Of a stretch of 64,000 nt of DNA, positions 16,528 to 24,866 are shown in pieces; position 1 is the stretch's first letter; each line of letters opens with the position of its first letter. The DNA lies in assembly GCF_007197735.1 (NCBI RefSeq), contig NZ_CP041637.1:2575001-2639000 (forward strand), written 5' to 3'. This DNA comes from Formosa sediminum (GTDB lineage Bacteria; Bacteroidota; Bacteroidia; Flavobacteriales; Flavobacteriaceae). The notes below the pieces were generated by a model. The model saw only the letters and a program-made list of their open reading frames with translations. It had not been told where the DNA came from and ran no database searches. Both the position numbers and the translations under genes were made by a program.

Positions 16528-16941
16528 TTACCAATAAGTGCCGACTAAAAATGTCATTCTGATAAAAGCAATAACACTTTCTGATGTTAATTCTAGTGGT
16601 GCTTTTAAATCTGTAATTTCATCATCGTCTACAAAAACCACGAATAAACCATCTTTAAAAGCAAGTAAAACATTCTCTATGGCTTTGTCTAAATTTGCTA
16701 AATCTGTGTTATTAATTTCTCCAAAGTCTACTTTACCGCTTTGGGCTTGTTCTTGTATTTCGGTTGGTGTTAAAAATCCAATCACATTAACTTCTAAACG
16801 TTTTTTATTAAAAGTTTCAACTTGGTTTTTTACACAACCAATTAATAAGTCTTCCAAGTTTTTTGGTGTTTTTTCTAATGTAAAAGGCACTTGTTTTACC
16901 TTTTTTTTACCTAATCTTTTAAGTTGTAACGTAAGTTCCAT
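16528..16941 (-). CDS. Hypothetical small protein downstream of the DUF4132 gene
   Basis: 137 residues from the ATG at 16941; a GTG 45 bp upstream would extend the frame into a GC-rich repeat and is unlikely. It begins MELTLQLKRLGKKKVKQVPF, which looks like a beta-grasp-type strand pair, then a helix (LEDLLIGCVKNQVETFNKKR) and an acidic end FVDDDEITDLKAPLELT. I cannot name a family. It lies 120 bp after the DUF4132 stop on the same strand and is probably part of its operon. Confidence 0.75.
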   Translation of the reverse strand: MELTLQLKRLGKKKVKQVPFTLEKTPKNLEDLLIGCVKNQVETFNKKRLEVNVIGFLTPTEIQEQAQSGKVDFGEINNTDLANLDKAIENVLLAFKDGLFVVFVDDDEITDLKAPLELTSESVIAFIRMTFLVGTYW

Positions 16942-16964
16942 TGGTGTTCGTGTGTTTTGCGTTA

Positions 16965-17052
16965 GGGATTGCCGTGGAAAGCCCACAGTGCGACAGTACG
17001 AGGACTTGCAACAGAAAGCCCGCCCTCACCTAAGTGAGGGAACGCCCTAATG
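16965..17052. repeat. GC-rich intergenic element with a 7-bp hairpin
   Basis: This stretch of about 85 bp between the DUF4132 gene and the next gene is much richer in G and C than its surroundings. It contains the stem CCCTCAC / GTGAGGG (17023-17029 and 17034-17040) with loop CTAA, preceded by GACTTGCAACAGAAAGCCCG. It resembles the interspersed palindromic elements I recall from flavobacterial intergenic regions, but only one copy is seen in this window. Confidence 0.55.
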
Positions 17053-17061
17053 CTGTTAAAG

Positions 17062-20000
17062 TTAGCTATTTATTTGTGCTAAAATGGTTGGGTCTTGAAT
17101 TTTATTATCTTCGGAAAGTAATTTCATTTTAGAAATAATTTCTGCCGATTTTGGGTCGTCGTCTACGAAAGGCAAGAACATACGTCCGCGATGCTGACTG
17201 TGCACCGGAATGATGGATAATGCTAATCCGTTTTTACTCACCATACCGCTCCCTAAATGAATGCTGTATTCGCCAAGTTTTCCTTTAATAAATACGTGAC
17301 GCTCTTTAACCGTAATGTTAGCCAGCTTGAATAGTTTTGCAGATTCTTCGGCTAATGCTGCACGCATTTGCATTGTGCTATGACTAGCTTCTGGGTCTAC
17401 ACCACCCACGTGAGCCACGCTAACTACTAAGTCGATATCTCGCATAATTTCGCTAAACACAACTTCTGGAATTTCGGTTAACGGAATTCGCTGATAGGTG
17501 TCTATTGCGTGGAAACAGATATCTTCTAAGGTTGGTGCTTCTGCCTCAGACGGCGAATACCAATCTGCCATTGCATACATTGTGGCAATGAAACCACGTT
17601 TGTGATATACTTTTTGCAATCCATCTTCCATACTTACCGTCCAACCACGACCACGTAAAAGTGCTACAGTTTTTTTAGGTTGAATCTGGTAACCTTGGTA
17701 ACGTTCTGAGCGGTTGCTGTGTTCGCGCTCATCGTCTGTAATTAGGTACAATTCTCTAAATACTTGTTTAAATGGTTGCACTAAACGTTCTGCAAATAGG
17801 TGTTTTTGATATATATCCCATTCTACAGTTTTGTATAAATGTGAAGCGTGAGCTATACGTAACACATCGGTTTCTGCCAATACGTGGGTTTTTCCTGTTG
17901 GATTGGTTAAGACACCTTCTTTGTAAAATCCTGTAATTTCTTTTTCTGAAACATACATTACCAACTTGCTAAGCATAGCTTTAACGATAGGATGCTGCAT
18001 CATTTTTTGAATTTCTGATGCTGTAAATTCATCTTCGTTTACCATTGCATTTTCTAGAGATAAACGCGTTCTACTATATTGTCTTGACAGGTAGGTTTTA
18101 TGGTCTTTTAAAGTAATAACTTGCTTGTCTTTGCGCAATTTAGCAGGAATATTTTTAAGAGATTTACCCGCTTTAGTCACTTTTATTTCTGCTTTACCAA
18201 GTTCGTTTATTATAAGTTCTATTTCTGTTTCTTCTATGGTGATTTTAGCATTCTGCATAATGGTTTGTGTGGCTTTAGCCTCCATAGCCCAACTAAAACG
18301 TACACGGTCTGTATAGCCTGCCGTACGCGATAAATTGTCTAGTGCAATTTCTACAGCAATAGCTTCACTTTCTTGACGTTGTGCCCCAAATTGTTTGCTT
18401 TCTTTTAAGAAATCTTGTAGTAAATTGTAACGCTTTAAAAGGTCTTTTTCTGGTACGGTTTTACTTAACGGAATTAAACCTAAAGCACGCACATAATCTT
18501 TATCGCGCTTGTCTTTAATTTTTTTAAGGGTTTCGGTAATTTTAACTTCACCAAGCATAACACTAGAGTATAGTTTTACTTGACGGTGTCCGTTACCATC
18601 AGAAATATATTTGGCCGCATCGTGAAGCAATTTCCAATTAGATTTACCAATGGCTGTATACACTTTGTTAAACCAATCTACATCTATTGCACCAAGAGCA
18701 AAATCACTTTTAGGGATGTTAGAATAGCGTGAAATAATGGTTTCTTTCTCCGAATTCATATAATCTGAAGCGTGAGCCTGGAACCACCAAACGGCACTTT
18801 CTAAATTTTCTAGACCTAGATATTCGCCAACAACACCTGTCCATTGTGTTGCATAACACGCCAACTCTACCAAGCGTTTTTTAGTGATTTTAGAGGTATC
18901 TGCAAGTTGAGCAAAATCGGCATAACTTTCGGTATCTTTAAAGGCTGTTTTCTTTAAAATGTTGCTAAAAATTGTTTTCCTGCTATCGCCATAATAACTG
19001 TAACCGCGTTCAAAATTATCTTTACCTAAACGTTCTAATATTCTAAATACATAATTTACACCTTCTACACGATGAATACCTGACATATATCCTGTAGCCG
19101 TAGTTGTTATATCGCCACGTTCTAATTCGGTCTCTAATAAATTAGCTTTTAATGGCTCAATGACGTGTTTAGGAATAGAGCCACGTTCTATTAATTTATA
19201 ATTCATTCTATAATTAAACCCACCATCCATAATCACCATTAACTCGTGTGAGTTTAAAGCCTGAAAACGTAAATCGTCATCATTAATTAAACCTGCTTTA
19301 TAAAGTTTTAAAGTGACTTCTAAGTTAGGAAAAGGCACAACACCAGGTCTTTTCTCCTGTTCTGTAATCACTTTAACGTCTGTAGTAGCTGTAGGATGAT
19401 TAATATCTTGCGCCACTAAATACATATAAAGCCCCCAATACCTTTGTAATTGTTCTGAAGATAAATAGTCTAAATTTGTATTGCTTAATCCTGGTGCTAG
19501 TGGTAACACCACATTGGCCCAATTGTAAGTCTTGGTATTGTAACGATAATTAGAAGACTGAAACTGTACGAGTTTTAGATTATTAGGGAAATTGGCAATC
19601 ATATCTTCCATCACATCTAATTTAAAAGAAATGATGGTTTTCATATCTGTATACACTTTAGCCAAACGTCTTAAAATGGTTTCGTACGAATCTGAAGTGG
19701 TATAATATTGCCTAGCATCACCTAAATTTAAACCGTTTAAATCTGGATAATATTGTCTTGCAAAAGGCTCTAAATCTTTATAGTCTCCAAACGGATTATT
19801 ACGATTAGCGATATAGCGAATGGCAGCATACATTTCAAAATCGTTAAGTTTACTTTGCTCGTACCAAGCAATCCAAACCTCTGCCAATGGGATATTGTGT
19901 AAGCGTTCTTCTGCAGTTGCATTGTCCCCTAAATTTTTAATATCTCTAATCCCTTTTGCTATATAGGTAGTTGCTATTTCGCCTTGGTAAACTTCGGTTT

Positions 20001-22065
20001 GATATTCGTGATTTTTATTTTGGGTTACTAAATCTATAAGTCCATTTACTTCTTTTATAATTTTATTCGTATCTATAAATTCTTTGAACTTGAATTTAGA
20101 AGATTCAGATAGTGAAATGCCCAACTTATCAAAGAAACTCGTCTTCGTTTCAAAACGAGATACGGGCTGATATAGTGGCGTTAAATTATCGTAATCTATG
20201 GCGCCAAAACCATTACTATAGTTAAATTCTTCTGCATTTTCTGAAAATTTATCTAAGTAAACTTGTTCGTTTTTAGTAATTTTTGGACGCGCGTTATATG
20301 TTTTAATCTGCTCTTCAACAAAATTAGATTGCCTATTACTGTCGTGTAAAAGGGTTAACAATTCTAAGCCTGCTAAACGTTGGTCTATACTTTTTGAAGT
20401 TACTAGATTAATAGTAGTATTTCTTAAATCATCTACCGTAAACTTTAGTATTATTTGTAGTAATGTAGTACGTAAATTTTTATGTTTTCGTTTTAACAAA
20501 TCTTCTACAATTTGTAAATCTTCATCATACAAATGCATTCTACTAAATAAATTGAGTCCGGTAGCCATTAATATTTCATTTCTATTACAAATGATAGTTC
20601 TGGCTAAAGCACGTTTCCAATTATATTTGTCTAAGTTTAAACGTTCTCTTTTTTCTGCATTTAGATTTAAATTATAAAACGAATAGCTATATTGTTTAGG
20701 GAACACTTTACGTATATATTCTTCTCTAAACTCTGTAGGGAAAACCTCTACATCTTTAGCCATTAACTCTAATTGTGCTTCTGTAGCGCTATAAATTAAA
20801 AAGCGAAAGAAGTAATAAGAAGAAGGTGTAAAACTCCACCACGAGAATATTTTACTCTCAAAGGTTTTACCTTTTTCTTCTGCTGTTTTGGCAACCTCCA
20901 GTAATTTTTGAAGGGTAGTATCATCTAATGGAGTTTCTGGTAAGTTTACCGCCAACCAATGGTCTACAGCGTAATCTTCGCCTAAGTGTTCTGTAAAATA
21001 AGGCACTAAAGCATCATTAGTTCTATCTGTTTTACTAATAAAGTATAAGGCTAGAATTTTTTTGTGACGGTCTTTAGACTCCAACACAATATCTATTGCT
21101 TTTCTATTAGCCGTGTCTACATCTAAAATTGCAATAGACCACAACCCAATCAAGACTTCTAAATTATCTTTGCTTTTTAAGTAAGTATCTACGTCTTTTA
21201 CATTTAAAATTAACGTGTGTGCTAATTCTAACACACGATTAATCACCGATTTTTTAGGTGTATCCCAATTTAATCCAAACCACGCGCTTACTGCTTTGGT
21301 AACACTTGTAAAACGTGTAAGGTCGTTATCTAAAACGACCTTAATCATATATTTTAAAGCACCAAGTCCCGCTTCGTCTAAAGACTCTAAAATGGTTTGT
21401 CTTAAGCCTTCTTGGCGTTGTGCTGCCAATAATAACTTGGCTACCATTTCCCAGTGTTTTTCTTCTTCAGAAAACAACAAGGCTTTAATAATGTCTGAAC
21501 TTATTCCTCCAACTTCATCTTCTCCCTGAATAATATCGTCTAACAGTTCATCAAACATTCCATTACCGTTATGGAGTAAAGTAGCTAGAAAATAACTATT
21601 TCCGTTAGGGAAATAGGTGCTGTATTGAAAATGTTCTTGTAAAGATAATCCGCCAAAACCTTTTCTACTTAAACTTAAGAAATGTGTAAAAACTTGAAGT
21701 TTATTACGCAATGTATCTTCCGTTTTTACAGACCTAAACGCTTTTCTATTATAACCTTTTTGGTAAGGTAAAGTATCTATAAAGTCCCACATATCTGCTA
21801 AGTATGGTGCTTGTATAATACCAAATAATTGCATCCCTAAACGCATTCCTTCTTCGTTACGCCAAGGGTTATTATTAATGGCATCTTCAGAAACCGCAAT
21901 GTAATCTGTAGTGGTATAATAATCTCTTCTTTCGCCTTTATCAATGCGACCTAAAATTTTAGCTAGTACTCTATAAGGCTCAGAAAATGCACGAAATTCA
22001 AAACGGTCTACTTCTGGTTTTCTATGGATGTGAATATGCTTTTCAGCTTCTTCTATTGGAATCAT
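17062..22065 (-). CDS. Giant DUF4132 domain protein (DUF5724-type N-terminus likely)
   Basis: 1667 residues, no signal peptide. The first 1300 or so are a long helical array (ARM/HEAT-like by eye; many LLAxAxE and LEDLLKRKHKNLRTTLLQII-type helices). The C-terminal part carries DUF4132: HLYKTVEWDIYQKHLF, PFKQVFRELYLITDDE near residue 1440, RGRGWTV near 1480 and AMADWYSPSEAEAPTLED near 1505, ending FLPFVDDDPKSAEIISKM. The E. coli relative MolR/YehI joins a WGR domain to DUF4132 and is encoded near a MoxR ATPase and a VWA protein; no WGR is seen here. The gene has a regulon element and is divergent from LRR paralogue B. It is probably the core scaffold of the system. Confidence 0.9.
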   Translation of the reverse strand: MIPIEEAEKHIHIHRKPEVDRFEFRAFSEPYRVLAKILGRIDKGERRDYYTTTDYIAVSEDAINNNPWRNEEGMRLGMQLFGIIQAPYLADMWDFIDTLPYQKGYNRKAFRSVKTEDTLRNKLQVFTHFLSLSRKGFGGLSLQEHFQYSTYFPNGNSYFLATLLHNGNGMFDELLDDIIQGEDEVGGISSDIIKALLFSEEEKHWEMVAKLLLAAQRQEGLRQTILESLDEAGLGALKYMIKVVLDNDLTRFTSVTKAVSAWFGLNWDTPKKSVINRVLELAHTLILNVKDVDTYLKSKDNLEVLIGLWSIAILDVDTANRKAIDIVLESKDRHKKILALYFISKTDRTNDALVPYFTEHLGEDYAVDHWLAVNLPETPLDDTTLQKLLEVAKTAEEKGKTFESKIFSWWSFTPSSYYFFRFLIYSATEAQLELMAKDVEVFPTEFREEYIRKVFPKQYSYSFYNLNLNAEKRERLNLDKYNWKRALARTIICNRNEILMATGLNLFSRMHLYDEDLQIVEDLLKRKHKNLRTTLLQIILKFTVDDLRNTTINLVTSKSIDQRLAGLELLTLLHDSNRQSNFVEEQIKTYNARPKITKNEQVYLDKFSENAEEFNYSNGFGAIDYDNLTPLYQPVSRFETKTSFFDKLGISLSESSKFKFKEFIDTNKIIKEVNGLIDLVTQNKNHEYQTEVYQGEIATTYIAKGIRDIKNLGDNATAEERLHNIPLAEVWIAWYEQSKLNDFEMYAAIRYIANRNNPFGDYKDLEPFARQYYPDLNGLNLGDARQYYTTSDSYETILRRLAKVYTDMKTIISFKLDVMEDMIANFPNNLKLVQFQSSNYRYNTKTYNWANVVLPLAPGLSNTNLDYLSSEQLQRYWGLYMYLVAQDINHPTATTDVKVITEQEKRPGVVPFPNLEVTLKLYKAGLINDDDLRFQALNSHELMVIMDGGFNYRMNYKLIERGSIPKHVIEPLKANLLETELERGDITTTATGYMSGIHRVEGVNYVFRILERLGKDNFERGYSYYGDSRKTIFSNILKKTAFKDTESYADFAQLADTSKITKKRLVELACYATQWTGVVGEYLGLENLESAVWWFQAHASDYMNSEKETIISRYSNIPKSDFALGAIDVDWFNKVYTAIGKSNWKLLHDAAKYISDGNGHRQVKLYSSVMLGEVKITETLKKIKDKRDKDYVRALGLIPLSKTVPEKDLLKRYNLLQDFLKESKQFGAQRQESEAIAVEIALDNLSRTAGYTDRVRFSWAMEAKATQTIMQNAKITIEETEIELIINELGKAEIKVTKAGKSLKNIPAKLRKDKQVITLKDHKTYLSRQYSRTRLSLENAMVNEDEFTASEIQKMMQHPIVKAMLSKLVMYVSEKEITGFYKEGVLTNPTGKTHVLAETDVLRIAHASHLYKTVEWDIYQKHLFAERLVQPFKQVFRELYLITDDEREHSNRSERYQGYQIQPKKTVALLRGRGWTVSMEDGLQKVYHKRGFIATMYAMADWYSPSEAEAPTLEDICFHAIDTYQRIPLTEIPEVVFSEIMRDIDLVVSVAHVGGVDPEASHSTMQMRAALAEESAKLFKLANITVKERHVFIKGKLGEYSIHLGSGMVSKNGLALSIIPVHSQHRGRMFLPFVDDDPKSAEIISKMKLLSEDNKIQDPTILAQINS

Positions 22066-22133
22066 ATCTTATTATGCTTAATCTCTTATTTAAATGTAAA
22101 ATATTAGCCTATATAAACAGGCAATAATGGTTT

Positions 22134-22179
22134 GCAAGATAAATGTAATCTTAAATTTTGAACTCACGGTATTTAGTGA
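22134..22179 (-). promoter_or_regulatory. Regulon element of the DUF4132 gene
   Basis: In the minus direction, TCACTAAATACCGTGA (22164-22179) is followed after 22 bp by TATCTTGC (22134-22141), a weak -7 match (four of six). The ATG is unusually far, 98 bp beyond the element, giving a leader of about 60-70 nt. A degenerate third copy (22181-22196, ending TATTTAGTGA) sits between this and the element at 22215. Confidence 0.55.
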
Positions 22180-22214
22180 TTTTTTCTATTTAGTGATTTT
22201 TTCTGCTTGTAATA

Positions 22215-22260
22215 TCACAGAATACAGTGACAAAATACAGCTGCTTTTAAAATAGATTTG
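22215..22260 (+). promoter_or_regulatory. Regulon promoter of LRR paralogue B
   Basis: TCACAGAATACAGTGA (22215-22230) is followed after 22 bp by TAGATTTG (22253-22260), a full -7 match. The ATG at 22281 is 50 bp beyond the element. This is one of the two copies closest to the palindrome. Confidence 0.75.
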
Positions 22261-22280
22261 TAAAACCAAAGAACATTACT

Positions 22281-24794
22281 ATGCCAAAACCGACAGAAAC
22301 TCCTGGTTTTAATTTTTTTGAAATTGAAACTTCTTTTGAAGCCATTAAAGCGAGTACAAACTATCCGGAAGCTTTTTATTATGAAATTTTTGTGATTGCA
22401 AAATCTACAGCAAACAAAGAAATTAGAACCGAGTGTACACAACTGATAAAAAAGCAAGCTCCAGAAGCTTTGCAGTTAGCCTTTAAAAGCCGAAAGAAAT
22501 TAACCCAAAATGGAGGAACCAAATCTGTAAACGCCAGACTCATTTCTATTTTAGAATATGGTTTGCTATCGGAAGATTTAGACCTTTTTAAGCTCTACAC
22601 ACTGATTTATAAAAAACCAGAGCTAGGGTTATATAGTTTCTCTAAAGCATTTATAGATAAATTACTAGAACATCCGCAACTTTTGGGGCGTTTTAACGGT
22701 ATTGAAACATTGAAAATTGGTTTAAAAAATGAAGGCACTATTTACGATGCAGTTCTTAACGAGATACCCAAACTTACAACCTTAAAAAAAATAGAAATTG
22801 AAGGAGAATTTGAGCAGTTGCCAGAAAATTTAGGCGAACTTATTCAGCTTAAAAAAATGTTGCTTACCCTGCCAAATTTAAAGCAAATACCAGCTTCTAT
22901 AATACATTTAAAATCTCTAAAAAAGCTTACTATTAAAGGTGCTTATCGCTTTGGTAATCGTAATTTAAATACACATTTAAACGATTTTTGTTGGCTTGCA
23001 GGTCTAGACCAATTAAAGGTTTTAAAGTTACATTATGTAGGTGTTCAAGATTTATCTCAAGTTACATTTCCATCTGCTTTAAAAGAAATAGAATTTTTTG
23101 GTTTAGACGAGCTCACTACGTTACCTAAAAATTTGAGTTATTTAACCAAATTAAAACGGTTTAGACTAATGTCGGAAAGCATCACTACTTTGCCAAATGG
23201 TTTTGAAGATTTACCCAAATTAGAAATGTTTGAACTTATTGCTCCTAAAATAGATACCATATCTGCGGCTTTATTTTTTGGAGATGCTTCTAAACCTAAA
23301 TTAGTTACAAAAATTGGCAATAGTAATATTAACATTGCTCCAATGACTGCCGAATCTCAACAAGAAGCGATAGACATAAACACCCCTAAACTATTTAACT
23401 ACGTACTAGATAACGCAGCGTTTTTCCCTCATATAAAAACCATTACAGTTAATTGCAAAGCACCTGAAACGAAACACCAACCCACTTTAGCTGCATTTAC
23501 AAGTTTACAACACATTAATTATAAGCTAGAACCTAATTTTGAATGGATTTTTGATGGTCTTAACGCTTCTAAAACTTTAGAGACCATTACCATCTTTAAA
23601 AATACCTCTTATGCAATACCTGTTAATGAACAACCGAATTTAGCGGTGATTCCGAAAGGACTTTCAGAACTAGAAAACTTAAAACACTTAACCATTCAAT
23701 TTGATAATCATTTGGTACTACATACCGATGTTTTACCCAAACAAATGGAACAACTTACCCTGAAAGGCCTAAAAGAAATCACTGCAGGACACACTGCTTT
23801 TACTGCAAAAAATGTGTATGTAGAACATACGCCAATTACAAATTTAAAGTCGTTTTATAACCTTATAAATGCAGAAAATTTAGACTTAGGTAAACTAAAT
23901 TCTTTTGTAGAAGACGATTCCGATTTTACATTCTTAAAAAAGCCTGAAACAATAAAAACCTATCACTACAGTGGTCCGGCTAAATATGTAGAAGGCTTAT
24001 TAAAAGCTTGTTCGAATTTAGAAAGTTTGACACTAGATTTTCCTGAAGATAAGCCAGCGTATTACAAAGCACTTTCGGCATATAAAAATTTGAATTTAAA
24101 AAAATTAGAAATTCAAAATTATAAAGGAGATAGCTTGGCTTTAAAAGCACTATTAAAGCAAGTTCCTAATTTAGAATATTTAGAGTTAAGAAGCTGTGAA
24201 GGACTTACTGAGTTTCCGAATGTAAACTTAGAGCACTTAAAAATTATGGTGTGCTTTGAATGTGATATACAACGTATTTCGGGTTTAAATGCACCACAAA
24301 TTGAAGCCTTGAAAGTGAGTTTTTGTAAAGATTTTGATTATGATGCAACATCCTCCGTAGCACAGTGGAAAACCTTAAAATATCTTTGGTTAGAACACAT
24401 TAGTGATACAATGAAGTCCTACCCAAAAGCCATTTCAAAATTAAATTTAGAATCTTTTTTAATCACTGGAAAATATAGCGAAAGACAAATTCCGGAGTGG
24501 ATTGGTACGATGACAAGTTTGCGGGTTTTAGGTATAGAAGGTTTTAAGCAACCGGCGTTACCGGAAGCATTAGCCGCTTTAACCCAACTTAAAGTTTTAA
24601 GTATTTCTGGTTGTGTGTTTTCTGAGCCCGTTTCTGAAGCTTTTAGAACACTTCATTTAGATACTTTTATTTACTGGACATCGAAGTTTTCAGGAAGTAA
24701 TATGAAATTTGAAATTTACGAACCCTTGGTGGGAAAATTGGTGCCACAAAGATATTTTGAAGATAAAGACCGTTATGGTCCTTTTAAAGTCTAG
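22281..24794 (+). CDS. Large leucine-rich repeat protein, paralogue B
   Basis: 837 residues. A helical N-terminal domain (about 1-145, with YPEAFYYEIFVIAK and a later HPQLLGRFNGIETLKIG) is followed by about 26 LRR units such as LIQLKKMLLTLPNLKQIPAS and LPEALAALTQLKVLSISGC, and a C-terminal cap ending KDRYGPFKV. The organisation and N-terminal motifs match paralogue A at 10994. Cytoplasmic, so recognition of an intracellular partner is the likely role. It is divergent from the DUF4132 gene under paired regulon elements and ends at a strong terminator. Confidence 0.9.
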   Translation: MPKPTETPGFNFFEIETSFEAIKASTNYPEAFYYEIFVIAKSTANKEIRTECTQLIKKQAPEALQLAFKSRKKLTQNGGTKSVNARLISILEYGLLSEDLDLFKLYTLIYKKPELGLYSFSKAFIDKLLEHPQLLGRFNGIETLKIGLKNEGTIYDAVLNEIPKLTTLKKIEIEGEFEQLPENLGELIQLKKMLLTLPNLKQIPASIIHLKSLKKLTIKGAYRFGNRNLNTHLNDFCWLAGLDQLKVLKLHYVGVQDLSQVTFPSALKEIEFFGLDELTTLPKNLSYLTKLKRFRLMSESITTLPNGFEDLPKLEMFELIAPKIDTISAALFFGDASKPKLVTKIGNSNINIAPMTAESQQEAIDINTPKLFNYVLDNAAFFPHIKTITVNCKAPETKHQPTLAAFTSLQHINYKLEPNFEWIFDGLNASKTLETITIFKNTSYAIPVNEQPNLAVIPKGLSELENLKHLTIQFDNHLVLHTDVLPKQMEQLTLKGLKEITAGHTAFTAKNVYVEHTPITNLKSFYNLINAENLDLGKLNSFVEDDSDFTFLKKPETIKTYHYSGPAKYVEGLLKACSNLESLTLDFPEDKPAYYKALSAYKNLNLKKLEIQNYKGDSLALKALLKQVPNLEYLELRSCEGLTEFPNVNLEHLKIMVCFECDIQRISGLNAPQIEALKVSFCKDFDYDATSSVAQWKTLKYLWLEHISDTMKSYPKAISKLNLESFLITGKYSERQIPEWIGTMTSLRVLGIEGFKQPALPEALAALTQLKVLSISGCVFSEPVSEAFRTLHLDTFIYWTSKFSGSNMKFEIYEPLVGKLVPQRYFEDKDRYGPFKV

Positions 24795-24809
24795 TGCATA
24801 TTGAAAATA

Positions 24810-24839
24810 AAAAAGTCATTTCCGGAGAAATGACTTTTT
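24810..24839. terminator. Bidirectional terminator
   Basis: The perfect stem AAAAAGTCATTTC / GAAATGACTTTTT with loop CGGA separates the convergent genes ending at 24794 and 24867. It marks the right edge of the VWA/DUF4132/LRR locus. Confidence 0.9.
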
Positions 24840-24866
24840 GGATTAATTAAAATGTGTACTAAAAAA

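Noticed and set aside
18121-18333. Open frames on the plus strand inside the DUF4132 gene.
   Set aside because: They are antisense shadows of a well-supported long coding frame, with no promoter or family match.
22181-22196. A third palindrome copy between the two divergent elements.
   Set aside because: Only the right half (TATTTAGTGA) matches and no -7 box lies 22 bp away, so it is mentioned but not counted as a promoter.
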